Shown one piece after another: positions 8,682 to 16,529 of a DNA stretch of 64,000 bases (position 1 is the stretch's first letter; the number at the start of each line of letters is the position of its first letter). Origin of the DNA: UBA7803 sp963822255. GTDB lineage: Bacteria > Pseudomonadota > Gammaproteobacteria > Pseudomonadales > Azotimanducaceae. Where the stretch lies: contig CAWGGV010000009.1 of assembly GCA_963822255.1 (NCBI GenBank), forward strand, positions 372,001-436,000, read 5' to 3'. The translations under genes were made by a program, and so were the position numbers. The notes beneath the pieces were generated by a model. The model had not been told where the DNA came from. It saw only the letters and a list, made by a program, of their open reading frames with translations, and searched no databases.

Positions 8682-8814
8682 CTTCAGTACCAACGGCAAC
8701 GGCTCGCCGGATCTTGCCGTGCTGAGAATCGAGCCGAGCTTTCGACTCGCCAACGTCAAGGCACTTCTGACGCGCGCCACAACTCGCGCTACAGGGGTAC
8801 CCGGAGAGGAGAGA

Positions 8815-9066
8815 TCAGCCTTCCCGCTGGATCATTTCGATGTCGTAGCCATCGGGGTCCTGGCTGAACGCGATCAATCCGAAGCCCGGAAACGTCTCGG
8901 GCTCCCGCGTGATCGGACAGCCAGCGCCGCGCAGCGACTCTACCAGGGCACGAACATCGGGCACGGCGACGACGACTTTGACTGCCGGCGGGCCGCTCAG
9001 GGCGTGAGTGCCATCCTTGTGCTGCATGAGCACGAGGGCTGCCTCCTGGTTGACGTATCGCGGCAC
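8815..9066 (-). pseudogene. Glyoxalase/VOC-domain remnant, N-terminal part missing
   Basis: Eighty-three codons translate the C-terminal two thirds of a single VOC domain, including VKVVVAVPDVRALVESLRGAG and FSQDPDGYDIEMIQ. The last Glu of the second beta-alpha-beta-beta-beta unit is the usual metal ligand. A GTG opens the frame immediately after an in-frame stop at 9067-9069. The normal first strand and its metal-binding His are not seen in this frame, so I treat it as a 5'-truncated gene. Confidence 0.6.
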
Positions 9067-9201
9067 TCACCACGCCGGCTGCGACGATACCCTGAGAGCG
9101 GGGCGAGCGCACGTCACGAGCGCGAACCACTCTGTCGCCGTGATCTGAAAAGTCGATCGGGCGCATACTGAGGCGCCACAGAACAGGCAGGTAGCTCATC
9201 A

Positions 9202-10051
9202 ATGTCCATCGAACGAATCGCCGCCGAAGCGCCCATCGAGAAGATCCTCGAGGTTCTCGATCGCGACGGCGGACTGGTCGTGCAGGGGATGTTTCCGGCA
9301 TCGGTCATCGAACGGATGCGCGAGGCGATCCTGCGCGCTTCCGCTGACTTCACACCGGGCGCGGCAACTCAAGGACTGGACGACGCCGGTAAGGTCTTCG
9401 TCGGCCGGAACACGATCCGGTTCTCGAGCCTGGGGAAACTTTCGCCCGCGTACTTCGAAATGCTGGACAACACGACCTACGCCGCGATCGCCGACGCCGT
9501 CTTGCTGCCGTGGTGTGGCTCGTACTGGGTCAATACGGCTCAGGCCATGCTGATCGGAGCCGAAGTCTCCCGCCCAGATGCTTCACCGGGACTGCGACAA
9601 CTGGCCACAGGTCTCCGCTTGGAACTGGCCGGACAGCCCGGAAGTCACGGTGAGCGCCATGATCGCGCTGGACGAGGTGACCGAGGAGCTCGGCGCCACC
9701 CGCGTGATTCCCGGCAGCCACAAATGGGAGAAATACACGGATCGGGGCGAACCGGCCATGACCTCGGCTGCGGAGATGCAGGTCGGCGACGCCCTGGTCT
9801 ACACCGGCAAAGTCGTGCACGGCGCCGGCGCCAATCAGACCGACGACCGGTGGCGTCTGGCGATGCACCTGAGCTTCGTGCTCGGCTGGCTGGTGCCGGA
9901 GGAGTCGAGCGCCATTGACTACACCGATGACGAACTGAGCGATCAATCCGAGCGCGTGCAACGTCTGCTCGGACACAGGTCCTACGATCCCCGCCCCCAC
10001 TTCGGCGGCGGGCTCTGGCTGCGCCACGCCGACAAGATCGAGAATCTGTGA
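9202..10051 (+). pseudogene. Phytanoyl-CoA dioxygenase (PhyH)-family gene with one frameshift
   Basis: The first frame (ATG 9202) gives a PhyH N-terminus (KILEVLDRDGGLVVQGMFP ... VFVGRNTIRFSS). The family sequence then continues in the +1 frame from about 9575 to a stop at 10051. The second part holds the iron site: the His-x-Asp of MLHRDCDNW and the distal His of VVHGAG, followed by the 2-oxoglutarate Arg (DDRWRLAMH). Removing a single C from the CCCGCCC run at 9569-9575 would restore a continuous 282-residue Fe(II)/2-oxoglutarate oxygenase. The cause could be a real inactivation or a homopolymer sequencing error. The substrate is unknown; neighbours suggest hydroxylation of a lipid-like molecule. 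Confidence 0.85.
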
Positions 10052-10101
10052 GCGCGATGGGAGGACTGTCGCGGCCTGACCTCGGGGCGCCCATGCGGGC
10101 C

Positions 10102-11067
10102 CTATTCGCGCAGTGAGACTTCGCCCTCCGCCCAGGCGCGGATGAGGTGGTGGGCGATGGCGATCTCGCCGGGCACTTTCAGCGTCGGATGCTTGCCGGC
10201 GAGCGCCGCGCGTACCGCCTCCCGCTCGACCCAGCGCACGTCGTGCATCTCCTGGGTGTCGATGGCGATGTCGGTGGTCTCGGCGACGCCGTGGCAGCCG
10301 ATCATCAGCGACGACGGGAACGGCCAGGGCTGTGACGAGTGATAGCGCACCCGGCCGACGGTGATGCCCGCCTCCTCCTTCGTCTCGCGCCGCACCGCCT
10401 CCTCGATGGACTCGCCCTGATCGATGAAGCCCGCCAGCGCCGAGAACATGCCGATGCGCACCAGCGGCCCGTTGCTCTGGCCGAGCAGGCAGCGCTCGCC
10501 ATCGACGATCAGCATGATGGCCACCGGGTCGGTGCGCGGGAAATGGTCCGCGCCGCAGCCGCTGCACGAGCGAACCTGGCCGCCCCGGCCCTGGGTCGTG
10601 CGCGCGCCACAGACGCTGCAGAACTGGTGGCGCTGGTGCCAGCCGATCTGCGCGCGCGCCTGGGCGAGGATACCGGTCTCCGCGCCGGGCAGCGCCATCG
10701 CTGCGCCGCGGGATTCCTGGAACGACAGCCCGTCGGGGAGGTTCAGCTCCTGAGTGGGGTCGTGCACGGCGGAGATGTCCTGGGCAAAGCACGCCACGCC
10801 GTTCTCGTCGAGGCCGAGGAACACGGGCGGTACCTCCACCTCGAGTCGGCGAATGTCTCCAGCACTCAGCCAGCCAAGGTGCGGGGCGCCGCCGAGGGCG
10901 TCGACCAGCACATTGAGCTGATGAAGGGGCAGATAGCGGGTATCGGGCGCGTCGGCGGCGACTTTCAGCCAGGCGGGATCACGGCGCTCGACGTCTCCCC
11001 GGTCGAGCGGGTTGCCGGCGAAAGTGTGGATGAAGGACACAGGCTGGCTCCTTCCAAAAGGGGGCAT
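10102..11067 (-). CDS. nudC: NAD(+) diphosphatase / RNA NAD-decapping Nudix hydrolase
   Basis: A 321-residue NudC. It has a four-cysteine zinc ribbon (CSVCG ... CSGCG, about residues 150-172) and the full Nudix box GFIDQGESIEEAVRRETKEEAGI read in pieces around residues 213-235. The NudC-specific SQPWPFPSSLM segment follows the box. NudC hydrolyses NAD(H) to NMN(H) and AMP and removes NAD caps from RNA. It is convergent with the PhyH gene to its left. All catalytic glutamates of the RExxEE motif are present. Confidence 0.96.
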   Translation of the reverse strand: MPPFGRSQPVSFIHTFAGNPLDRGDVERRDPAWLKVAADAPDTRYLPLHQLNVLVDALGGAPHLGWLSAGDIRRLEVEVPPVFLGLDENGVACFAQDISAVHDPTQELNLPDGLSFQESRGAAMALPGAETGILAQARAQIGWHQRHQFCSVCGARTTQGRGGQVRSCSGCGADHFPRTDPVAIMLIVDGERCLLGQSNGPLVRIGMFSALAGFIDQGESIEEAVRRETKEEAGITVGRVRYHSSQPWPFPSSLMIGCHGVAETTDIAIDTQEMHDVRWVEREAVRAALAGKHPTLKVPGEIAIAHHLIRAWAEGEVSLRE

Positions 11068-11124
11068 TGTACGCGCGCCTCGCGGCCCCGTCGGGTCAGG
11101 CCTCGAGTTACGCCTATAGCGCAG

Positions 11125-11508
11125 CTAGTGCATTCCAGTGCAGGCAAGCGTTTGTGCAAACGCCCGATCAGCCGGCGCAAGTTGCAGCGCCTGCAGCTCC
11201 GCGGCTGAAAACCAACCAAGCGCCTCGTGCTCCAGGGCGACCGGCTCGCCGTCGACCTGAACACGCAGGAAGTGAATCACAAAACCGGATGCGCCATCGT
11301 CGATCGACTTGCACGCTCCGGACATGAAGATGGTCTGCACGCCCAGTTCTTCGGCCAGTTCACGCCGAATGGCCTCTGCGAAGGTCTCGCCGGGAAGAAC
11401 TTTGCCGCCCGGAAACTCCCACAGTCCGCCATGACGCTTGCCCGCGGGCCGGCGACAGAGAAGATAGGAGTCGCCTCTTCGGACAACGGCGGCAACCACG
11501 TCGATCAC
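11125..11508 (-). CDS. MutT-like Nudix hydrolase (8-oxo-dGTP diphosphatase type)
   Basis: I choose the GTG at 11508-11506 as start (VIDVVAAVVRRGDSYLLCRR), giving 127 residues. The frame is open further upstream, but that part is antisense-like translation of the preceding gene. The Nudix box is GKVLPGETFAEAIRRELAEELGV (read as two overlapping parts, residues about 36-58) with REL-AEE intact, preceded by KRHGGLWEFPGG, typical of MutT. It would hydrolyse oxidised or non-canonical nucleotides. The start overlaps the stop of the upstream RHH gene in a GTGA junction, an arrangement usual for antitoxin-toxin pairs, so translation is coupled to the antitoxin-like gene. Confidence 0.88.
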   Translation of the reverse strand: MIDVVAAVVRRGDSYLLCRRPAGKRHGGLWEFPGGKVLPGETFAEAIRRELAEELGVQTIFMSGACKSIDDGASGFVIHFLRVQVDGEPVALEHEALGWFSAAELQALQLAPADRAFAQTLACTGMH

Positions 11509-11798
11509 GTGGCGGTGGTGCCCCGACGCCGGGAGTGGTCGATCGCAGCCCTGTGCTGTTCCCAGTCGGGTTCCCTTCCCTCGCCGGCGCGTTCGTCGCA
11601 CTCCGCAAAGAACGCGCGGAGATCTGCCACCGATTCGAACTTCAGGGCCCGCGACTGTGGGCTCAGCCGTTCTTCGGCCGCCGCGCGCAGCCATGCGCTC
11701 AAGGTCATGCCCTCACGCGCTGCCTGCCGTCGATAGCGATCTCGATCGCGATCCGCGATTACCGGCTTCACCCTTGCCATGACATCACGATCACTCAT
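11505..11798 (-). CDS. Ribbon-helix-helix antitoxin-like protein
   Basis: A 97-residue protein with an RHH core (MARVKPVIADRDRDRYRRQAAREGMTLSAWLRAAAEERL) and an acidic, Trp-containing tail ending DHSRRRGTTAT. This class of antitoxin normally precedes a PIN toxin with a GTGA or ATGA overlap. Here the overlapping downstream gene is a MutT-like Nudix hydrolase. A plausible promoter lies just before the ATG. Either the PIN gene was replaced by recombination at the start codon, or the Nudix protein is the true partner. I cannot separate these from sequence alone. Confidence 0.75.
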   Translation of the reverse strand: MSDRDVMARVKPVIADRDRDRYRRQAAREGMTLSAWLRAAAEERLSPQSRALKFESVADLRAFFAECDERAGEGREPDWEQHRAAIDHSRRRGTTAT

Positions 11799-11807
11799 AC
11801 ACGAACG

Positions 11808-11836
11808 ATATTATTGGGGCGCCGGGCGGGAGTCAG
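11808..11836 (-). promoter_or_regulatory. Candidate sigma-70 promoter for the RHH-Nudix pair
   Basis: On the minus strand CTGACT (11836-11831) is followed after 17 bases by TAATAT (11813-11808), nine bases before the ATG at 11798. The -35 box overlaps the vapC stop codon. The short distance would give a nearly leaderless transcript. Confidence 0.45.
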
Positions 11837-12288
11837 CGAGCGTCTTGCAGCGGGATCATCTCTACCCGCCGTGCCCGTTGTTGAGGGTCCGCGACCAGCT
11901 CGGGGACGCCCCGATCCAAGGTGGCCAGCTTGCCGCTATGGCGTCCCGCCAGGGCCACCAGATAGGCGTCGGTTACCTGTCGGTGGCCGACGAGGCTCAA
12001 GGTGTCGAATGTTCCCGTCGCCGCGACCGGGATGTCGTCCGCCCAGAAGCGATGCCCCGGCAGTTCGGTCAGCCGCTTCAGCACCGCAGCGGCTTCCGGC
12101 GGCGTCACCGCGTCGCGGATGGCCCTGGGGTTGGAAGAAACCCGAACGAATCCCAGCTCCGTGACCGGACAGGTGGCCCAACCGGCATTGCCCTCGCGCT
12201 CGAACCAGGATCGCGCGTCGACGTGATGCACGTGGGTCGGCCACGTCAGCGCGACCAGCACGTTCACGTCCAGCAGGTAAGCGCTCAC
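11833..12288 (-). CDS. vapC: VapC-family PIN-domain toxin
   Basis: A 151-residue PIN ribonuclease. Acidic residues of the metal site are seen in YLLDVNVLVAL (Asp7), the Glu of PVTELGFVR, the Asp of TDAYLVALA, and LATLDRGV. It belongs to the subgroup with a Trp-Pro-x-His motif after the first strand (ALTWPTHVHH). PIN toxins of VapBC systems cleave tRNA or rRNA when the antitoxin is lost. The ATG overlaps the vapB stop in an ATGA junction. The protein appears intact. Confidence 0.92.
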   Translation of the reverse strand: MSAYLLDVNVLVALTWPTHVHHVDARSWFEREGNAGWATCPVTELGFVRVSSNPRAIRDAVTPPEAAAVLKRLTELPGHRFWADDIPVAATGTFDTLSLVGHRQVTDAYLVALAGRHSGKLATLDRGVPELVADPQQRARRVEMIPLQDAR

Positions 12289-12515
12289 TCCGGATCGTCC
12301 TCGTCGCGCTTCACGTCGTCGAGGGTGATCGGCGGGCTGTCCTCCCTGACTTGGAACAACGGGAAGCCCGCGTCTCCTCCGAAATATTCGCGACGGATCG
12401 AGAGGCCGCGACGCATCAGGTCCGATACGACCTTACCGAGGGGCTGATCGCGGGCTGCGGCCAGCTTACGCGCTGCTTGCAGAACGTCGTCGTCGATGGC
12501 AACCGTGGTGCGCAT
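12285..12515 (-). CDS. vapB: VapB-family antitoxin
   Basis: A 76-residue antitoxin beginning MRTTVAIDDDVLQAARKLAA, an RHH DNA-binding fold, with a C-terminal acidic toxin-binding tail (PITLDDVKRDEDDPE). I chose the ATG at 12515 because the beta-strand of the RHH fold starts there; the open frame upstream has no family resemblance. An imperfect CGCAT/ATGCG inverted repeat (12511-12531) overlaps the start and could be an operator. Confidence 0.88.
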   Translation of the reverse strand: MRTTVAIDDDVLQAARKLAAARDQPLGKVVSDLMRRGLSIRREYFGGDAGFPLFQVREDSPPITLDDVKRDEDDPE

Positions 12516-12549
12516 AAGGCATTCTGATGCGTGGATGTCGGCGCACCAT

Positions 12550-12867
12550 GGCATCACGATGCCGCATGGTCAAGCGGATGCACGCGCCCTCGGCGAAAGC
12601 TTCGGGGTGATCCTGTTCGCGTCGCTGGCCGACTATGAGCGCATGGTGGAACTTTCGGAGGAGCTCGAGGAGACCGCACGCATCACCGAGGTGGGCTGCG
12701 TCATGACCTCGCTCAGCTATGAGCGAGGGGCGGATTTGCCCGCCAGTCTGCGGCGCGAGGTGCAAAAGTACGGCTGGCCGGTGGCCGCCGCCACGGCGTA
12801 TCCGGTGGTCGAGCACCGCGGCCGGGACGGCTTTGCGCGGGCGGCGACCCCGCGCGAGCTCCACGTC
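12550..12867 (+). pseudogene. Fragment of a DUF6930/DUF7309-like protein
   Basis: Translation gives ESFGVILFASLADYERMVELSE ... CVMTSLSYERGADLPASLRREVQKYGWPVAAATAYPVVEH ... RELHVIAA. From memory this resembles a domain found in SEC-C-type proteins. Both ends are missing: no credible start is seen, and the sequence stops matching at about 12867, where a VOC gene fragment begins on the other strand. I regard it as a decayed internal piece. Confidence 0.45.
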
Positions 12868-12937
12868 ATCGCCGCGCCGCCGCCTCGGCGCCGCCGCCGT
12901 ACCAGAGGCAGATCGTGTTCTTTGCTGGCTCAGCCAT
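12868..12937 (-). pseudogene. Truncated copy of the VOC gene found at 58961-59446
   Basis: From ATG 12937 it reads MAEPAKNTICLWYGGGAEAAARR, nearly identical to the first 23 residues of the intact gene at 59446, then ends abruptly against the DUF6930-like fragment. The similarity continues upstream of the start: CTACAGCTAAGTCGAACCG near 13050-13070 against GTACAGCTGAGTCGAACGG near 59488. The copied unit therefore included the promoter region. Confidence 0.7.
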
Positions 12938-12981
12938 GTCTGTTCTCCTTCTGGAAGCTCGTTCACAAGGACGATGGGCCC

Positions 12982-13008
12982 GATCGCGAGCGGGAGCTCG
13001 CTCCCACA
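12982..13008. repeat. REP palindrome upstream of the truncated VOC copy
   Basis: GATCGCGAGCGGGAGCTCGCTCCCACA matches the family found elsewhere in the window. It lies between the fragment and its copied upstream region, where the intact locus at 59.45 kb has no REP, so it inserted after or during the duplication. Confidence 0.75.
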
Positions 13009-13277
13009 AGCAGGCTTCAAAAGCCAGCTTCTTCACCGTGTTTGTTCCCTCTACAGCTAAGTCGAACCGTATCCCGTGATTTCGATACGGGGGAGCACGC
13101 TCAGCTCGCCCGAGCGGGTTCCGCGGCGTTCCACGAATATGCATCTTCTACTGCTCGATTTTCATGGTGCATCCGCGTGGTGCGATCCGCAGAGGCAGCT
13201 GCTGCCAATGAACCATATGGCGTATTGCCACATAAACCGGCCTCGACGTTCATTGCGGCTCCAAGCGATGCCCGGCA
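13009..13277. other. Non-coding stretch: copied VOC upstream region
   Basis: The first part resembles the region upstream of the VOC gene at 59.46-59.54 kb, including GTGATTTCGATACGGG against GTGATTTCGACACGGG. After about 13110 I see no gene. Confidence 0.5.
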
Positions 13278-13294
13278 GTATGAATTATTCATAC
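13278..13294. promoter_or_regulatory. Palindromic operator candidate for the downstream antitoxin
   Basis: GTATGAAT-T-ATTCATAC is a perfect 8-bp inverted repeat around one base, AT-rich within GC-rich surroundings, 35 bp before the antitoxin start. RHH antitoxins commonly autorepress at such palindromes. Confidence 0.55.
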
Positions 13295-13328
13295 CCAAAG
13301 CCAGCGAGGCGCATCCGTATCCACCGCC

Positions 13329-13553
13329 GTGAGGAAGACGATCTCGTTCCCGCCGGACCCGGCCCGAGAAGCCGAGGCAATGGCCAAGGCTGAGGGCAAG
13401 ACGCTCAGCGCCATCGTTCAGGAGGCCCTGCGCGAGGCACGTGCCCGCCGGCTGCAGGCCGAGCTGGGAGGGCTTCAGGAATACTGGGGCGAGCGAGCAA
13501 AGGAGCTCGGAATCCTGACCGAAGAGGACCTCGAGCGACTTCCCGCATCGTGA
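13329..13553 (+). CDS. CopG-like RHH antitoxin of a broken TA pair
   Basis: A 74-residue protein starting at GTG (MRKTISFPPDPAREAEAMAKAEGKTLSAIVQEAL) with an RHH fold and an amphipathic tail (LQEYWGERAKELGILTEEDLERL). Its stop overlaps the GTG of the following PIN gene (GTGA). The toxin has lost its middle, so this antitoxin is now an orphan. It could still repress or cross-neutralise a related toxin (inference). Confidence 0.8.
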   Translation: MRKTISFPPDPAREAEAMAKAEGKTLSAIVQEALREARARRLQAELGGLQEYWGERAKELGILTEEDLERLPAS

Positions 13554-13748
13554 GGGTCGTCTTCGACACGAACGTTCTCGTCTCTGCCTTGACGCTGCCC
13601 GGCGGACGATGAGTCGGACAACCGGATCCTGCAATGCGCCCTCTCAGCCGGAGCGGACCGCATAGTGACCGGGGATCGCGCCATGTGGAGCCTGGCGCCG
13701 TACGAAGGCATCCCCATCGTCATGCTCGCCGATTACCTCGCTCGATGA
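13550..13748 (+). pseudogene. PIN-family toxin gene with its centre deleted
   Basis: The N-terminus VRVVFDTNVLVSALTLPGGR (first metal Asp present) runs into a stop at about 13612. The C-terminal family sequence then resumes in another frame as DESDNRILQCALSAGADRIVTGDRAMW ... GIPIVMLADYLAR, ending at 13748. An intact PIN_3 protein has about 60-70 residues between these two blocks. Both gene ends survive and only the middle is lost. Confidence 0.8.
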
Positions 13749-13863
13749 CCAATCGGGGGACCCGCTCGTCGACGACGCAGGGCCGCTGTGCGTCCGGCCG
13801 CCGAGCTGTGCGAGAATCCCCGGAGGGCCGCCGCACGGGCACGCCGAATCAAGGGAGAGAGAA

Positions 13864-16488
13864 ATGAGTCAGCCGGCCAACCGACCTGATGTGGATGTCG
13901 TCATTGCAGGCGCGGGATTCTCCGGGCTCTACCTGGTGCACCGCCTGCGCGGGCTCGGGTTCTCGCTCAAGGTGTTCGAAGGCGCGGACGACATCGGCGG
14001 CACCTGGTACTGGAACCGCTATCCCGGCGCGCGCTGCGACATCCAGAGCATCGACTATTCCTACAGCTTCGATCCCGCGCTCGAATCCGAGTGGCAGTGG
14101 TCGGAGAAATACGCCGCGCAGCCGGAGATTCTCTCCTACCTGGACTTCGTCGCGCGCCGCTACGACCTGCGCCGCGACATCACCTTCTCCACGCGGGTGG
14201 ATGCCGCCAGCTGGGACGAGGACGCGAAGCTCTGGCGGATCACCACCAGCGACGGCGCGACCACCACGTGCCGGCACTACGTGATGGCGACGGGGTGTCT
14301 CTCGCAGCCGAAGCAGCTCGACATCGAGGGCGTCGAGCGCTTCCGCGGCGAGGTCTACTACACCAGCAGCTGGCCCCACGAGGGCGTGGATTTCTCGGGC
14401 AAGCGGGTGGCCGTGGTCGGCACCGGCTCCTCCGGCATCCAGTCGATCCCGATCATCGCCCGCCAGTGCGCGGCGCTCACCGTATTCCAGCGCACGCCGA
14501 ATTTCTCCATGCCGGCCGGCAACGGACCGATCCCCCAAGAGAAGCTCGAGGCGATCCGGGGCCGGGAGGGTGAGTTCCGCGCAGCGGCGCGCCACAGCCA
14601 GGCCGGTGTGACCATGCCCATCCCGGAGCGCAGCGTGTTCGACGTGAGCGACGAGGAGCGCCGGGCGGTGTTCGAGGAGGCCTGGGCCAAAGGCGAGCTG
14701 CTCGCGCCCGCCTCCACGTTCAGCGACCTGGCGGTCGATCCGGCCGCCAACGAGCTCTGGTGCGAGTTCGTCCGCGACAAGATCCGCGCCATCGTCGACG
14801 ATCCCGAGACGGCCGAGACGCTCTGCCCGGACGACCATCCGTTCGGCACCAAGCGGCCTTGCCTCGACACCAACTATTACGCCACCTTCAACCTGCCGCA
14901 CGTGCGGCTCGTCAACCTGCGCAAGACGCCGCTCGAGACAATCACCGAGACCGGCATCGAGACGACCGCGGAGTCGTTCGAGTTCGACGCGATCGTGCTG
15001 GCCACGGGCTTCGACGCGATGACGGGGGCGCTGGTGGCCGTGGACATCACCGGCCGCAACGGCGTCTCGCTGGCCGAGAAGTGGCAGAGCGGGCCGACCA
15101 CCTACCTCGGCCTGACGACCACGGGGTTCCCCAACTTCTTCATGATCACCGGCCCCGGGAGCCCCTCCGTGCTCTCGAACATGATGGTTTCCATCGAGCA
15201 GCACGTGGACTGGGTGAGCGACACCGTCGCGCGCATGCGGGACGAAGGATTCGACACCATCGAGCCGACGCAGTCGGCCGAGGACGCCTGGGTTCAGCAC
15301 GTGAACGACTGCGGGGACATCACGCTGTTCCCCCGCGCCAACTCCTGGTACATGGGCGCCAACGTGCCCGGAAAGCCGCGCGTCTTCCTGCCGTACGTGG
15401 GCGGTGTCGACCGCTACCGCGACGCTTGCGACGAGGTGGTCGAGCGCGGCTACCTCGGCTTCGAGCTCCGCGGGCCGGACAAGCGACAGTGCAACGACGG
15501 CGTGGTCCGCACCCTGCAGCCGGACGTGGAGATTCTGCTGGAGGCCATGGCGGCGCTCGGGATGCCCCCGCTGGAGTCGCTCGCGCCCGACGAGGCGCGC
15601 CAGCTCATGGCGGCGGGCGACGCGCAGCGGCCGCCGGGACCGGAGGTCGGCGAGATCGTCGACGGCACCCTCCGCGGGCCGGAAGGCGCGCTGGCCTATC
15701 GTCTGTATCGGCCGCCGACCGCGGGGCCGCACCCGTTGGTGGTCTACTTCCACGGCGGCGGCTGGGTGCTCGGGACTCACGATTCGGACGACCCGTTCTG
15801 TCGCGACCTGTGCCTGCAGTCCGATTGCGTTCTGGTCTCGGTGAACTACCGCCACGCCCCGGAGGCCCCTTTCCCGGCCGCGGTGGAGGATGGCTACGCC
15901 GCGGCCCGATACATTGCCGACCACCCGGCGGAGTTCGGCGGCGCAGCGGGACCGATCACCGTCTGCGGCTGGAGCGCGGGGGGCAACATCGCGGCGGTGG
16001 TCTGCCAGCTTGCCAAGGCGGCGGGCGGGCCGAGCATTGCGGGCCAGGTGCTCGTGAACCCGGTGACCGACTGCGACTTCAGGCGCGACTCCTACGCCGC
16101 CAACGGCGACGGCTACATCCTGACGGCGGAGCTGATGCGCTGGTTCTGGAATCACTACGCGCCAGAGGAAGAGCGCAGCGATCCGAAGGCGTCGCCGCTG
16201 CGCGCGGAGGATCTCTCGGGGCTGCCGCCGGCGCTGATCGCGACCTGCGAGTTCGACCCGCTGCGCGACGAGGGCATCGCCTACGCCGAGGCGCTAACGG
16301 AAGCTGGCGTCGAGGTGACCCACCTGCCGTGCCGCGGCCAGATCCACACGTCCCTTACGTCGGTGGGCATGATCCTGTCGGGCGCCGGGGCGCGCGCGGA
16401 GATTGCCCGGACGCTCGGGGGGTTCGCGAGGGCCGGGCGGAGCGACCGGGCTGATGGCCGGGCTGAGCGGATGTCGTCGTCGGGCTGA
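13864..16488 (+). CDS. Fusion of a Baeyer-Villiger-type flavin monooxygenase and an HSL-type esterase
   Basis: An 874-residue single frame starting at ATG 13864 after AGGGAGAGAA. Residues about 10-535 form a class B flavin monooxygenase: FAD motif GAGFSG (16-21), DDIGGTWYWNRYPGARCD, and NADPH motif GTGSSG (about 186-191). After a linker (about 540-600) comes an alpha/beta-hydrolase of the hormone-sensitive lipase family: oxyanion HGGGW (about 630), nucleophile Ser704 in GWSAGG, Asp near 798 (CEFDPLRDEG) and His828 (QIHTS). The pairing makes chemical sense: the first half would convert a ketone to an ester or lactone and the second would hydrolyse it. In the BVMO fingerprint FxGxxxHxxxWP the His is Tyr (FRGEVYYTSSWP, about 160-171). 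The paralogue at 50568-52259 keeps His. Oxygenation specificity or activity may therefore differ. Confidence 0.93.
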   Translation: MSQPANRPDVDVVIAGAGFSGLYLVHRLRGLGFSLKVFEGADDIGGTWYWNRYPGARCDIQSIDYSYSFDPALESEWQWSEKYAAQPEILSYLDFVARRYDLRRDITFSTRVDAASWDEDAKLWRITTSDGATTTCRHYVMATGCLSQPKQLDIEGVERFRGEVYYTSSWPHEGVDFSGKRVAVVGTGSSGIQSIPIIARQCAALTVFQRTPNFSMPAGNGPIPQEKLEAIRGREGEFRAAARHSQAGVTMPIPERSVFDVSDEERRAVFEEAWAKGELLAPASTFSDLAVDPAANELWCEFVRDKIRAIVDDPETAETLCPDDHPFGTKRPCLDTNYYATFNLPHVRLVNLRKTPLETITETGIETTAESFEFDAIVLATGFDAMTGALVAVDITGRNGVSLAEKWQSGPTTYLGLTTTGFPNFFMITGPGSPSVLSNMMVSIEQHVDWVSDTVARMRDEGFDTIEPTQSAEDAWVQHVNDCGDITLFPRANSWYMGANVPGKPRVFLPYVGGVDRYRDACDEVVERGYLGFELRGPDKRQCNDGVVRTLQPDVEILLEAMAALGMPPLESLAPDEARQLMAAGDAQRPPGPEVGEIVDGTLRGPEGALAYRLYRPPTAGPHPLVVYFHGGGWVLGTHDSDDPFCRDLCLQSDCVLVSVNYRHAPEAPFPAAVEDGYAAARYIADHPAEFGGAAGPITVCGWSAGGNIAAVVCQLAKAAGGPSIAGQVLVNPVTDCDFRRDSYAANGDGYILTAELMRWFWNHYAPEEERSDPKASPLRAEDLSGLPPALIATCEFDPLRDEGIAYAEALTEAGVEVTHLPCRGQIHTSLTSVGMILSGAGARAEIARTLGGFARAGRSDRADGRAERMSSSG

Positions 16489-16529
16489 CCTGCCGCAGAG
16501 GAAAGTCGCAAACACCCGACGCAGGCTAT

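Noticed and set aside
11227..12447. Several plus-strand frames over the Nudix and VapBC genes
   Set aside because: Compositional shadows with no recognisable domains; minus-strand genes are better supported by motifs and overlaps.
13849..16155. 768-codon minus-strand frame opposite the BVMO-esterase fusion
   Set aside because: Low-complexity Arg/Val/His-rich translation, a shadow of the plus-strand enzyme with complete motifs.
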